A stretch of DNA of 64,000 bases from Bradyrhizobium sp. Ec3.3 (GCF_000472925.1 NZ_AXAS01000031.1:1-64000); one strand, 5' to 3'; counted from the first letter of the stretch, positions 51,922-60,528 are shown. A program made the numbers and translations. The notes: generated by a model from the letters alone, not told the origin.

Positions 51922-51929
51922 GTGAAACG
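51914..51929. other. parS-like site 2, spanning the rsmG start codon
   Basis: TGTTTCACGTGAAACG has one outer-base change from the consensus. The rsmG GTG start (51919-51921 on the minus strand) is inside it, and the end of mnmG is 2 bases beyond. Confidence 0.85.
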
Positions 51930-51931
51930 CC

Positions 51932-53815
51932 CTAAGCAGTCGCCTTGGAGGTCTTGCGGCGTGCCTCGCGGCGCAGATAGGCCGCCAGGATGCCCAGGGC
52001 GGCCGGCGTCATGCCGTCGATCCGGCCCGCTTGCCCGACCGTGAACGGCCGCGCCTTCTCCAGCTTGGCTCGCACCTCGTTGGAGAGCCCGGGCACGAGC
52101 TGGTAGTCGACATCGGCCAGCACCAAGCCCTCGTCCCGGCGGAAGGCCTCGACGTCGGCGCTCTGGCGTTCGAGATAGACATCGTACTTGGCGTCGATCT
52201 CGAGGTGGGTCGCGATCACGGGGTCAATGGCCGACAGCTCCGGCCAGATCGCGCGGACCTGGCTCCAGCCGACGTCCGGATAGGCCAATAGCTCAAAGGC
52301 CGACCGGCGCTGGCCGTCCCTATTCAAGGACAGACCGTGCTTAGCCGCTTCGTTCGGCGTCAGCGTCAGGGATTTTGACAGCGTCTTGGCCGCCCCGAGA
52401 GCCGCCATCTTGGCGCGATGGTGCTTGGTCCGGGCGCTGCCGACGCATCCGAGGTCAATGCCCTTCTCGGTCAGGCGCTGGTCGGCATTGTCCGCCCGCA
52501 GGGTCAGCCGGTACTCGGCGCGTGAGGTGAACATCCGGTAGGGCTCGGAGATGCCCCGGGTGACGAGATCGTCGATCATCACCCCGAGATAGCCGTCGGC
52601 GCGGTCGAACACCGTCAAAGCGGCCCCGCTCGCGGCCAATGCCGCGTTCAGACCGGCGACAATGCCTTGGGCCGCAGCTTCCTCGTATCCCGTGGTGCCG
52701 TTGATCTGTCCGGCCAGGAACAGCCCCCGCACCCGCCTGGTCTGGAGGGTCGGATCGAGCTCCCGCGGATCGATATGGTCGTATTCGATGGCGTAGCCCG
52801 GCCGGACCATCTTTACCCGCTCGAGACCCGGGATGCTGGCGAGGATCGCGAGCTGGACTTCCTCCGGCAGCGAGGTCGAGATGCCGTTGGGGTAGACGGT
52901 CGGATCGTCGAGCCCTTCCGGCTCCAGGAAGATCTGGTGGCCGTCCCGATCGCCAAAGCGGACGATCTTGTCTTCGATCGACGGGCAATAGCGCGGCCCG
53001 GTGCTCTTGATCTGGCCGGAGTACATCGGCGAGCGGTGGACGTTGGCCCGGATCACCTCATGGGTCGCAGCCGTGGTGCGGGTGATGCCGCACTGGATCT
53101 GCGGGGTCGTGATCCGCTCCGTCATGACCGAGAACGGCTCCGGCGGATCGTCGCCGGGCTGCATCTCCACGGCGGACCAGTCGATCGTCGTGCCATCGAG
53201 GCGTGGCGGCGTGCCGGTCTTGAGCCGGCCCAGTGTGAAGCCGGCCTGCTCAAAGGACTTAGACAGACCCATCGCCGGCGCCTCGCCGACGCGGCCGGCT
53301 GGCCAGTTCTTCTCACCCAGATGGATCAGGCCGCGCAAAAAGGTGCCGGTGGTGACCACGATGGCCCCTGCCCGGATCGTCCGGCCATCGGCCAGACGGA
53401 GCCCTGTGACGCGACCATCCGAGACGATCAGCTCGTCCGCCTCGCCTTCGATCACGCTGAGACCATCGGTCTGTCGGATCGCGGCCTGCATCGCCGCCGC
53501 ATAGAGCTTGCGGTCGGCCTGGGTCCTGGGACCGCGGACGGCCGGACCCTTGCGACGATTGAGCATCCTGAACTGGATGCCCCCGGCGTCCGCCACCCGG
53601 CCCATCAGACCATCGAGCGCGTCGACTTCGCGGACCAGATGGCCCTTGCCGAGTCCGCCAATGGCGGGATTGCAGGACATCGCGCCGATGGTCGAAAACC
53701 GATGCGTCACCAGAGCAGTCGCCGCACCCATCCGGGCAGAAGCAGCCGCGGCCTCACAGCCGGCATGGCCGCCGCCAATGACGATGACGTCGAAACTCTC
53801 TGGCTCTGTCCGCAT
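51932..53815 (-). CDS. mnmG: tRNA uridine-34 carboxymethylaminomethyl modification enzyme MnmG
   Basis: This 627-residue FAD enzyme works with MnmE to modify wobble uridine. The FAD motif VIGGGHAGCEAAAASARMG, the folate-site segment CNPAIGGLGKGHLVREVDALDG, the family signatures MQAAIRQ and YCPSIEDKIVRFGDRDGHQIF, and the C-terminal helical domain (DEGLVLADVDYQLVPGLSNE) are all present. It has the full usual length. It lies 10 bases from rsmG. Confidence 0.97.
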   Translation of the reverse strand: MRTEPESFDVIVIGGGHAGCEAAAASARMGAATALVTHRFSTIGAMSCNPAIGGLGKGHLVREVDALDGLMGRVADAGGIQFRMLNRRKGPAVRGPRTQADRKLYAAAMQAAIRQTDGLSVIEGEADELIVSDGRVTGLRLADGRTIRAGAIVVTTGTFLRGLIHLGEKNWPAGRVGEAPAMGLSKSFEQAGFTLGRLKTGTPPRLDGTTIDWSAVEMQPGDDPPEPFSVMTERITTPQIQCGITRTTAATHEVIRANVHRSPMYSGQIKSTGPRYCPSIEDKIVRFGDRDGHQIFLEPEGLDDPTVYPNGISTSLPEEVQLAILASIPGLERVKMVRPGYAIEYDHIDPRELDPTLQTRRVRGLFLAGQINGTTGYEEAAAQGIVAGLNAALAASGAALTVFDRADGYLGVMIDDLVTRGISEPYRMFTSRAEYRLTLRADNADQRLTEKGIDLGCVGSARTKHHRAKMAALGAAKTLSKSLTLTPNEAAKHGLSLNRDGQRRSAFELLAYPDVGWSQVRAIWPELSAIDPVIATHLEIDAKYDVYLERQSADVEAFRRDEGLVLADVDYQLVPGLSNEVRAKLEKARPFTVGQAGRIDGMTPAALGILAAYLRREARRKTSKATA

Positions 53816-53871
53816 GGCCGGACTTCTAGCTCAGGGAGGAAGAAGCCGGAAGTGGAAACTGGGTGAGTGGC

Positions 53872-53887
53872 TGTTTCACGTGAAACA
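53872..53887. other. parS site 3
   Basis: TGTTTCACGTGAAACA is an exact 16-bp parS. It lies 57 bases upstream of the mnmG start codon. Confidence 0.95.
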
Positions 53888-53954
53888 GGGTCGCTGGGGC
53901 AAAGCGGTTTCGCGAAAACAACCCCATGCAAAGTAGAAGGACTAGCGCTCGCGC

Positions 53955-53970
53955 TGTTTCACGTGAAACA
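53955..53970. other. parS site 4
   Basis: This is an exact 16-bp parS (TGTTTCACGTGAAACA), 83 bases from site 3. Confidence 0.95.
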
Positions 53971-54059
53971 AGTTGGGGCGTGCGGCAGGAAAGGTGTCAC
54001 GAGGAAGTCATAGCGCCCCACCCACCAGACAATTCGATCGGCAGCGCCACGACACTATA

Positions 54060-54144
54060 GTCATTGCGAGTGGAGCCAAGCAATCCAGACTATCTACGCG
54101 GCGAAAGCCTGGATTACTTCGTCGCAAGGGCTCCTCGCAATGAC
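54060..54144. repeat. GTCATTGCGAG palindromic repeat
   Basis: GTCATTGCGAG (54060-54070) and CTCGCAATGAC (54134-54144) are exact inverted ends, with CCAGAC/CTGGAT-like pairs inside. It is related to 49027-49104 and lies between parS sites 4 and 5. Confidence 0.8.
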
Positions 54145-54250
54145 GAAATTGAGGCCCGCGTCCAAGCTCAGCCGCCATCCCTCCGCGCGACGATGTCAGA
54201 TCGCCCCCAGGGACCCGCGAAATCCGGGCTACGCCAATCACGGTCGCTCG

Positions 54251-54266
54251 TGTTTCACGTGAAACA
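54251..54266. other. parS site 5
   Basis: This is an exact 16-bp parS (TGTTTCACGTGAAACA), 45 bases downstream of the mnmE stop codon. Confidence 0.95.
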
Positions 54267-54310
54267 CAAGGAGTGGGAACAAGCGATAGTTCTACAATGA
54301 AGAACTAGCG

Positions 54311-55711
54311 CTACTTTCCGATACAGAATTTCTGGAAGATGGCGCCGAGGACGTCTTCGACGTCGACCCGGCCCAGCAATCGGCCGAGTGCGTAAGCGGC
54401 GGCGCGAAGCTCCTCCGCGGCGAGCTCCTCGCCTTCACTGAGAAGACCGAGGCTCCGCTCCAATGATTCGGCGGCCTGGCTCAACAGATCGCGCTGCCGG
54501 GCGCGGGTGACCAGCGCGCCCTCGCTCGTTCCGAAGAACTCGGCAGCGAACTCCACCAATGCCGCGATCAGCTCGGGCAGTCCCTCGCCGCGCCGCGCCG
54601 AGATCGCAAACATCGTGGCGCGCGGGTCAGGCCCAATAGCCTTGTTCGCCTTCGGCCTCAAGGCCGCATGCGAGATCTCCTGCAAAGTCTCCCGCAAGCT
54701 CTCTTGCAAGCTCTCTTGGCCAAGGTCGATCTTGTTGCGCACCGTCCAGACCGGCGCGGTCCCGGCCGGCCGGCCCTCCTCGCTTCGATCGGCATCAGCC
54801 AGCCACAGCACAAGATCGGCGTCCGCCGCCCGTGCGCGGGCGCGACGCACGCCTTCCTGCTCGACGGGATCGTCGGTCTCGCGAATGCCGGCGGTGTCGA
54901 TCACAGTCACGGGATAGCCGTCGAGGTCGAGTTGCACCTCGATCACGTCGCGCGTCGTGCCGGCGTGCGGCGAGACGATCGCGACCTCGCGCCGCGCCAG
55001 CTGATTGATCAGCGTCGACTTTCCGACGTTCGGCGGCCCGGCGATCGCGACCACGAGGCCATCGCGCAGACGTTCAGCCTGGCCCTGCGCTGCAAGCACT
55101 TTTGCGATTTCGTCATGCAGTGCCTTGATCTTCACGCGCGCCGGCGCCAGCAATTCCGCCGATACGTCCCCTTCATCGGAGAAGTCGATGCCGGCCTCGA
55201 TCAGCGCGGACGACTCGATGATTCGCCCGCGCCAGTCGCGCGCGCGTTCACCAAGCAATCCCTGCAATTGGCGCAGCGCCTGGCGGCGCTGCCGGTCGGT
55301 GTCGGCGTGGATGAGATCGTCGAGGCCCTCGGCCTCGGTAAGATCGAGCTTGCCGTTCTCGAAGGCACGGCGGGTGAACTCGCCTGGATCGGCCGCGCGC
55401 ACATTCTGATTATCAGAAATCGCTGCGAACAGCGCTGCCAGCACCGCCCGGCCGCCGTGAACGTGGAATTCGGCGACGTCCTCGCCGGTCGCGCTCGCAG
55501 GCCCCGGAAACCAGAGCACCACGGCATCATCGATCGCCTGGCCGGTCGCATCGCGCAGCAGCACCCGATGTGCGAGCCGCGGCTTCGGCAACGTCCCAGC
55601 TAGCCTCGTCAGGACCTGGCTGGACTCTGCGCCCGAGACGCGAACGATCGCGATGGCGCTTGGTGGCCGCCCTGACGACAGCGCGAAAATGGTCTGGTCC
55701 CGCGGATGCAT
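54311..55711 (-). CDS. mnmE: tRNA modification GTPase MnmE
   Basis: This 466-residue partner of MnmG has an N-terminal folate domain (TIFALSSGRPPSAIAIVRVSG), a helical domain and an inserted G domain with P-loop IAGPPNVGKSTLINQL, DTAGIRETDD and a VRNKIDL G4 motif. The C-terminal CIGK motif with the catalytic cysteine is intact. Right after the G4 motif is an extra amphipathic stretch with an imperfect repeat (QESLQESLRETLQE) that looks like a recent in-frame duplication. Confidence 0.96.
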   Translation of the reverse strand: MHPRDQTIFALSSGRPPSAIAIVRVSGAESSQVLTRLAGTLPKPRLAHRVLLRDATGQAIDDAVVLWFPGPASATGEDVAEFHVHGGRAVLAALFAAISDNQNVRAADPGEFTRRAFENGKLDLTEAEGLDDLIHADTDRQRRQALRQLQGLLGERARDWRGRIIESSALIEAGIDFSDEGDVSAELLAPARVKIKALHDEIAKVLAAQGQAERLRDGLVVAIAGPPNVGKSTLINQLARREVAIVSPHAGTTRDVIEVQLDLDGYPVTVIDTAGIRETDDPVEQEGVRRARARAADADLVLWLADADRSEEGRPAGTAPVWTVRNKIDLGQESLQESLRETLQEISHAALRPKANKAIGPDPRATMFAISARRGEGLPELIAALVEFAAEFFGTSEGALVTRARQRDLLSQAAESLERSLGLLSEGEELAAEELRAAAYALGRLLGRVDVEDVLGAIFQKFCIGK

Positions 55712-55879
55712 GACCTATTTGTCCGCGCGCCCGTCAAAACGCAATTCTCGTTTTTTGGGTCTGTTCGCGAGCTTGCCGGGCATTCCTGGCGGAGCAAGTG
55801 CTGCGTGCTGCGGCGCAATATGAAGCGCAGCATTTTGCTGCATGTTTTTGGTTCCAGCAGACCCAGAGCCAATGGCAAG

Positions 55880-55924
55880 AATAAAATTATATAGCAATAT
55901 CAATTAATTATAAAAATATTAACT
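55880..55924. other. AT-rich block
   Basis: About 45 bases are nearly all A and T (for example AATTAATTATAAAAATATTA at 55902-55921), in sharp contrast to the surrounding high G+C. It could be a strong UP-element/promoter region for mnmE or a DNA unwinding element near the origin. Confidence 0.5.
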
Positions 55925-55970
55925 CAGTGAGCCAGATTCACATTTTGCTGCACGGTCGCGCAGCAACGCT

Positions 55971-56005
55971 GCAGCAAAAACGCAAAAGGGCGCCCACCGG
56001 CGCCC
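55971..56005 (-). terminator. Rho-independent terminator of rho
   Basis: On the minus strand GGGCGCC and GGCGCCC (56005-55999 and 55994-55988) form a stem around GGTG, followed by TTTTGCGTTTTT. It lies 26 bases after the rho stop codon. Confidence 0.85.
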
Positions 56006-56030
56006 CTCGCGAAAATTGCTGTAACCCGGC

Positions 56031-57296
56031 TCAGGTGTTCATCGAATCGAAGAACTCGGCATTGCTCTTGGTCGAGCGCAGCTTGTCGAGCAGGAAGTCG
56101 ATCGCGTCCATCGTGCCCATCGGGTTGAGGATGCGGCGGAGCACGTACATCTTCTTGAGCACCTGCGGATCGGTGATGAGCTCCTCCTTGCGGGTGCCCG
56201 AGCGCGAGATGTCGATCGCCGGGAAAGTGCGCTTGTCCGAGACCTTGCGGTCGAGGATCAGCTCCGAGTTACCTGTGCCCTTGAACTCTTCGAAGATGAC
56301 TTCGTCCATGCGGCTGCCGGTATCGACCAGCGCGGTCGCAATGATCGTCAGCGAGCCGCCCTCCTCGATGTTGCGCGCGGCACCGAAGAAACGCTTGGGG
56401 CGCTGCAGCGCGTTGGCGTCGACGCCGCCGGTCAGCACCTTGCCGGATGACGGCACCACCGTATTGTAGGCGCGACCCAGGCGCGTGATCGAGTCGAGCA
56501 GGATCACGACGTCGCGGCCATGCTCGACCAGGCGCTTGGCCTTTTCGATCACCATCTCGGCGACCTGGACGTGACGCACCGCCGGCTCGTCGAAGGTTGA
56601 CGAGACGACCTCGCCCTTCACCGAGCGCTGCATGTCCGTGACTTCTTCCGGACGTTCGTCGATCAGAAGCACGATCAGATAGCAATCCGGGTGATTCGCG
56701 GTGATCGAGTGCGCGATGTTCTGCATCAGCACGGTCTTACCGGTGCGCGGCGGCGCAACGATCAAGGCGCGCTGGCCCTTGCCGATGGGAGCGACGATGT
56801 CGATCACGCGCGCGGAGAGATCCTTTCGCGTCGGATCGTCGATTTCCATGCGGAAACGCTGATTCGGAAACAGCGGCGTGAGGTTGTCGAAATTGACCTT
56901 GTGCTTGGCCTTTTCCGGGTCCTCGAAATTCAGCGTGTTGACCTTGAGCAGCGCGAAATAGCGCTCGCCCTCCTTCGGGCTGCGAATATGGCCCTCGATG
57001 GTGTCACCGGTCCGCAGGCCGAAGCGGCGGATCTGCGACGGCGAGACGTAGATGTCGTCCGGTCCCGGCAGATAATTGGCGTCCGGCGAACGCAGGAAGC
57101 CGAAGCCGTCGGAGAGCACCTCGACGACGCCCTCGCCGACGATGTCGGTCTCAGCGAGCGAAAGCTGCTTGAGGATGGCGAACAACAGCTCCTGCTTGCG
57201 CATGGTGCTGGCATTCTCGACCCCATTCTCTTCCGCGAACGAGACCAGTTCGGCCGGGGTCTTGGACTTGAGGTCTTGGAGTTTGATTTCCCGCAT
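56031..57296 (-). CDS. rho: Transcription termination factor Rho
   Basis: This 421-residue hexameric RNA helicase terminates transcription. The N-terminal SAP-like domain (LQDLKSKTPAELVSFAEENG), an OSB RNA-binding domain (GFGFLRSPDANYLPGPDDIYVS), Walker A APPRTGKTVLMQNI, Walker B VVILLDSITRLGRAYN and the Q/R-loop GGVDANALQRPKRFFGAARN are all present. It has the normal alphaproteobacterial length. The 251-base leader upstream (57297-57547) carries no gene. Confidence 0.98.
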   Translation of the reverse strand: MREIKLQDLKSKTPAELVSFAEENGVENASTMRKQELLFAILKQLSLAETDIVGEGVVEVLSDGFGFLRSPDANYLPGPDDIYVSPSQIRRFGLRTGDTIEGHIRSPKEGERYFALLKVNTLNFEDPEKAKHKVNFDNLTPLFPNQRFRMEIDDPTRKDLSARVIDIVAPIGKGQRALIVAPPRTGKTVLMQNIAHSITANHPDCYLIVLLIDERPEEVTDMQRSVKGEVVSSTFDEPAVRHVQVAEMVIEKAKRLVEHGRDVVILLDSITRLGRAYNTVVPSSGKVLTGGVDANALQRPKRFFGAARNIEEGGSLTIIATALVDTGSRMDEVIFEEFKGTGNSELILDRKVSDKRTFPAIDISRSGTRKEELITDPQVLKKMYVLRRILNPMGTMDAIDFLLDKLRSTKSNAEFFDSMNT

Positions 57297-57547
57297 TGGG
57301 GTGGTCCTGTGGGGTAACCTTGGAAGGGGGGTGCGAGGAGGCTTCGAAAATGCGGACGCGAGCAGGTAAGGTCCGCAGGTCTAGCAAGGTGAGTGCCGGT
57401 GAGGCTTCAAACCTGATGCGGCGCCCGGCTTTCGAAGAAGCTCGGACACAACCACATCCGCCTGCGTTGGGTGGGGATAGGGACAATATAGAAAATCGCT
57501 TGGCCCTCCGCAAGCCGAAGCGCTGAGCGCTGCCCCTCGAACTTTGC

Positions 57548-57982
57548 CTAGAACGGCTTCACGATCACCATGATCACGATGAAGATCATCAGGACCGTCG
57601 GCACCTCATTGATAATACGATAGAATTTCTGGGTTCGTGGACGCCGGTCGGCAGCGAAATCCTTACACCAGCGGGAAAAAAAGCCGTGGACCGCGGACAA
57701 CACCAGCACCAGTGCCAGTTTTACATGCAACCAGGGCGAGGTGAACCAATGGCCGGACCACGCGAGATAGAGCCCGGCGAGCCAGGTCACGATCATCGCG
57801 GGGTTGATGATCGCCTTGAGAAGCCGGCGTTCCATCACCTTGAAGGTTTCCGACTGCTTTGAGCCGATCTCGGCCTCGCAGTGATAAACGAACAGCCGCG
57901 GCAGATAGAGCATGCCCGCCATCCAGGAGATGACGGCGATCACATGCAGCGCCTTGATCCAGGGGTAGAGCTCGTCGAGCAT
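57548..57982 (-). CDS. hemJ: Protoporphyrinogen oxidase HemJ
   Basis: This 144-residue membrane protein of the HemJ/TIGR00701 family has four hydrophobic segments and the signatures WIKALHVIAVISWMAGMLYLPRLFVYHC (essential His) and KLALVLVLSAVHGFFSRW. It oxidises protoporphyrinogen IX in haem synthesis. The ATG at 57982 gives the family length; ATG 58003 would add seven residues. In relatives hemH and hemE often follow upstream here; neither is in this window. Confidence 0.93.
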   Translation of the reverse strand: MLDELYPWIKALHVIAVISWMAGMLYLPRLFVYHCEAEIGSKQSETFKVMERRLLKAIINPAMIVTWLAGLYLAWSGHWFTSPWLHVKLALVLVLSAVHGFFSRWCKDFAADRRPRTQKFYRIINEVPTVLMIFIVIMVIVKPF

Positions 57983-58450
57983 TTCCAACGTCCGAATTTG
58001 CATCCAGCGTTCCGATCGCTGGGGATAGTAAGAACTCGTTAAGTTCTCTCGGCGCACACATATCCGTCCGTAGTGCCCTTCTCAAATCTAGAATCTTAGA
58101 TTCTTAAGGTTTGAGTCTGAATGACGGTGGATTGGACTCACGCAATGCTATCAGGCGCATTGCGGGCGCTTGTACACATCCATCAACATATCCCGCGCGA
58201 TCCCGGCGAACGCGGATAATTCATCCATCTTCAAAGACTTGTGAGAAATTATCGGTAGCTTATGAAGCGGCTTGCCGGTGCTGTCCCGCTTCCCCTTCGC
58301 CTGTCCTCCGGACTTGTCCTTCCGGGCAGTGGTGTGAAGAAACTTGGCCGTTATCCCGCCCGTCCTGTCGCACAACCCTTTCCGAGGGGTTAAGCTCCAC
58401 AGAAATTCACAAACCACTCAGCCTTCATCCCAAGCCCTCAAAGAGATTTC
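57983..58450. other. Candidate chromosome replication origin region (oriC)
   Basis: This 468-base gap separates leftward rho/hemJ from rightward DUF299/maf. It holds four GANTC (CcrM) sites within 58091-58139, a palindrome AGAATC-TTA-GATTCT (58090-58104) inside CTCAAA/TTTGAG arms, and a near-consensus DnaA box TTGTACACA (58170-58178, one mismatch). Caulobacter and Rickettsia origins lie between hemE and the RP001 homologue, which is this DUF299 position as I recall it. DnaA boxes are weak here, so this remains a candidate. Confidence 0.45.
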
Positions 58451-59290
58451 GTGCCGACCTCCAACAATTATTTCCATCTCCATCTGGTTTCCGACTCCAC
58501 CGGTGAGACCCTGATCACCGTGGCGCGCGCGGTCGCCGCGCAATACGCCAACGTCACGCCGGTCGAGCACGTCTATCCGCTGGTGCGCAGCCAGAAGCAG
58601 CTCGATCGCGTGCTCGACGAGATCGAGGAGGCGCCGGGGATCGTGCTGTTCACGCTGCTGGAGAAGGATCTGGTCTCCCGGCTCGAGGACAAGTGCAAGC
58701 AAATCAATGTTCCGAGCCTGTCGATCATCGGCCCGGTGATGCAATTGTTCGAGGCCTATCTCGGCGCGGCAACGACGGGCCGTGTCGGCGCCCAGCACGT
58801 GCTCAATGCGGAATATTTCAAGCGCATCGACGCCCTGAACTACACGATGATGCATGACGATGGTCAGCACGTTGATGGCCTGGAAGAAGCCGACGTCGTC
58901 CTCGTCGGCGTGTCGCGGACGTCGAAGACGCCGACCTCGATCTATCTCGCCAATCGCGGCATCCGCACCGCCAACGTGCCGCTGGTGCCGGGCATTCCGG
59001 TGCCCTCGCAATTGGAGACCCTGACCCGGCCGCTGGTGGTGAGCCTGCATGCGACGCCGGAGCGGCTGATCCAGGTCCGTCAGAACCGGCTTTTGACGAT
59101 GGGCGCCGATACCAGCAGCGACACCTATATCGACAAGCAGGCTGTGGCGGATGAAGTCGCCTTCGCCCGCAAGCTCAGCGCCAAGCACAATTGGCCGTTG
59201 CTCGAGGTGACGCGCCGCTCGATCGAGGAAACGGCGGCGGCGATCATGAAGCTCTATACCGACCGGCAACGCAACCGTCCCTCGGACTAG
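58451..59290 (+). CDS. PEP synthase/PPDK regulatory kinase-pyrophosphorylase (DUF299)
   Basis: This 279-residue bifunctional kinase/phosphotransferase phosphorylates and dephosphorylates pyruvate phosphate dikinase or PEP synthase. It shows HLHLVSDSTGETL at the start, the P-loop-like GVSRTSKTPTSIYLA, and VPLVPGIPVPSQL. The GTG at 58451 has AAGAGA upstream. Which of the two targets it controls is not decided by the sequence. It heads the rightward run DUF299–maf–coaE–dnaQ. Confidence 0.93.
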   Translation: MPTSNNYFHLHLVSDSTGETLITVARAVAAQYANVTPVEHVYPLVRSQKQLDRVLDEIEEAPGIVLFTLLEKDLVSRLEDKCKQINVPSLSIIGPVMQLFEAYLGAATTGRVGAQHVLNAEYFKRIDALNYTMMHDDGQHVDGLEEADVVLVGVSRTSKTPTSIYLANRGIRTANVPLVPGIPVPSQLETLTRPLVVSLHATPERLIQVRQNRLLTMGADTSSDTYIDKQAVADEVAFARKLSAKHNWPLLEVTRRSIEETAAAIMKLYTDRQRNRPSD

Positions 59291-59297
59291 GCCGTCT

Positions 59298-59906
59298 ATG
59301 TCCCTCTGGCGCGGCAAAGCTCCACTGATCCTGGCCTCGCAAAGCCAGGCGCGAAAAATGTTGCTGGCCAATGCCGGCCTCGCGTTCGAAGCGAGACCTG
59401 CCGATATTGATGAGCGCGGCGTGCAGGAAGCCTCGGAGCTGTCCAGCCCGCGCGAGATCGCGCTGCTTCTGGCGCGCGAAAAGGCGAAGGCAGTATCTGC
59501 TCAATGTCCCGGCTGTTACGTCATCGGTGCCGATCAGACCTTGGCGCTTGGCGAGCACCTGTTCACAAAGCCGTCCGGCCGGGCTCAGGCAATGGCGCAA
59601 CTGCGCGATCTCGCCGGCCGCGCGCATGAGCTGCACTCCGCGGTCGCCGTGGCGCGCGACACCGCTGTCCTGTTTGAGGATGTTTCGGTCGCTCGCATGA
59701 CCATGCGACAAATGACTGAGGTTGAGCTCTCCGCCTATCTCGATGCCGCCGGCGATAATGTCACTACCAGCGTCGGCGCCTATCAGCTCGAAAGCCTCGG
59801 AGTTCATCTGTTCGAGAAAATCGAGGGCGATCATTTCACCATCCTCGGCCTGCCGCTGTTGCCGCTGCTTGCGTTCCTGCGGCACGAGCGTCTAGTTGCT
59901 GACTGA
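59298..59906 (+). CDS. maf: Maf family nucleotide pyrophosphatase
   Basis: This 202-residue house-cleaning pyrophosphatase has the start PLILASQSQARKMLL (serine-arginine-lysine active cluster), VIGADQTLALGEHLFTKP and GAYQLESLGVHLFEKIEGDHFTILGLPL. Maf proteins hydrolyse non-canonical or pyrimidine NTPs. The SQSQARKML form differs from the usual SxSPRRxELL. It lies 7 bases after the DUF299 gene. In many relatives aroE comes next; here coaE follows directly. Confidence 0.92.
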   Translation: MSLWRGKAPLILASQSQARKMLLANAGLAFEARPADIDERGVQEASELSSPREIALLLAREKAKAVSAQCPGCYVIGADQTLALGEHLFTKPSGRAQAMAQLRDLAGRAHELHSAVAVARDTAVLFEDVSVARMTMRQMTEVELSAYLDAAGDNVTTSVGAYQLESLGVHLFEKIEGDHFTILGLPLLPLLAFLRHERLVAD

Positions 59907-59928
59907 ACCGACAAATGGCTGCGACCTG

Positions 59929-60528
59929 ATGCTGATCCTCGGACTGACCGGCTCGATCGGGATGGGCAAATCCACCACCGCGAATCTGTTCGCGGAGGCT
60001 GGTGTCCCCGTCTACGACGCCGATGCCGCCGTCCATCAACTCTATGAGGGCGAGGCGGCTCCCGCGATCGAAGCTGCCTTTCCCGGCACCACAGGGAACG
60101 GCAAGGTCGACCGTGCAAAGCTGTCGGCGCGGGTGGTCGGCGATGCCGCGGCGATGAAGCAGCTCGAGCAGATCGTCCATCCGATGCTCGGCGCCTCGCG
60201 CGCGCGGTTTTTCGCGGATGCCGAGGCCAGGAAGGCGCCCGTCGTCGTGCTGGACATCCCGCTGCTGTTTGAGACCGGCGGCGAGAAGCGCGTCGATGCG
60301 GTCGTCGTGGTCACGACCTCACCAGAACTTCAGCGCGAGCGCGTGCTGGCGCGCGGCACCATGGATGCCGAAAAACTCGACGCCATCATCGCCAAGCAGA
60401 CGCCCGATGCCGAGAAGCGCAAGCGGGCCGATTTCGTGGTGGATACCTCGCACGGGCTCGATCCCGTGCGTGCACAGATCAAGCACATCCTGGCCGAGGT
60501 CGTTAAGATGCCGCAGCGGCGAAGCTGA
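59929..60528 (+). CDS. coaE: Dephospho-CoA kinase
   Basis: This 199-residue enzyme performs the last step of coenzyme A synthesis. It has the P-loop LGLTGSIGMGKSTTANLF, VYDADAAVHQLY, VVLDIPLLFETGGE and the C-terminal KRADFVVDTS. The ATG at 59929 begins the P-loop strand; a TTG at 59896 overlapping maf is possible. Confidence 0.95.
   Translation: MLILGLTGSIGMGKSTTANLFAEAGVPVYDADAAVHQLYEGEAAPAIEAAFPGTTGNGKVDRAKLSARVVGDAAAMKQLEQIVHPMLGASRARFFADAEARKAPVVVLDIPLLFETGGEKRVDAVVVVTTSPELQRERVLARGTMDAEKLDAIIAKQTPDAEKRKRADFVVDTSHGLDPVRAQIKHILAEVVKMPQRRS

Larger units (their letters stand above)
53816..54310. other. mnmE–mnmG intergenic region with parS cluster
   Basis: This 495-base gap holds no gene that I can support. 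It contains three exact parS sites (53872, 53955, 54251) and a palindromic repeat (54060-54144). The promoter of mnmG should lie here, so ParB spreading could affect it. Confidence 0.7.
55712..56030. other. mnmE–rho intergenic region
   Basis: This 319-base gap has no supported gene. It holds two direct copies of CATTTTGCTGCA (55831-55842 and 55941-55952), an inverted TGCAGCAAAA (55970-55979), a very AT-rich block (55880-55924), and the rho terminator. The mnmE promoter must also be here. Confidence 0.6.

Noticed and set aside
55715..55903. 62-codon minus-strand frame upstream of mnmE
   Set aside because: It starts in the AT-rich block, has no ribosome site or known motif, and overlaps the expected mnmE promoter.
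57471..58028. TGGGGATAG sequences as DnaA boxes
   Set aside because: Each has two mismatches to the DnaA consensus, which is expected often by chance.
58151..58417. Open frame of 88 codons on the minus strand in the candidate origin
   Set aside because: There is no ribosome site and no family resemblance, and the region is better explained as an origin or regulatory gap. It could still be a small unknown protein or gene remnant.
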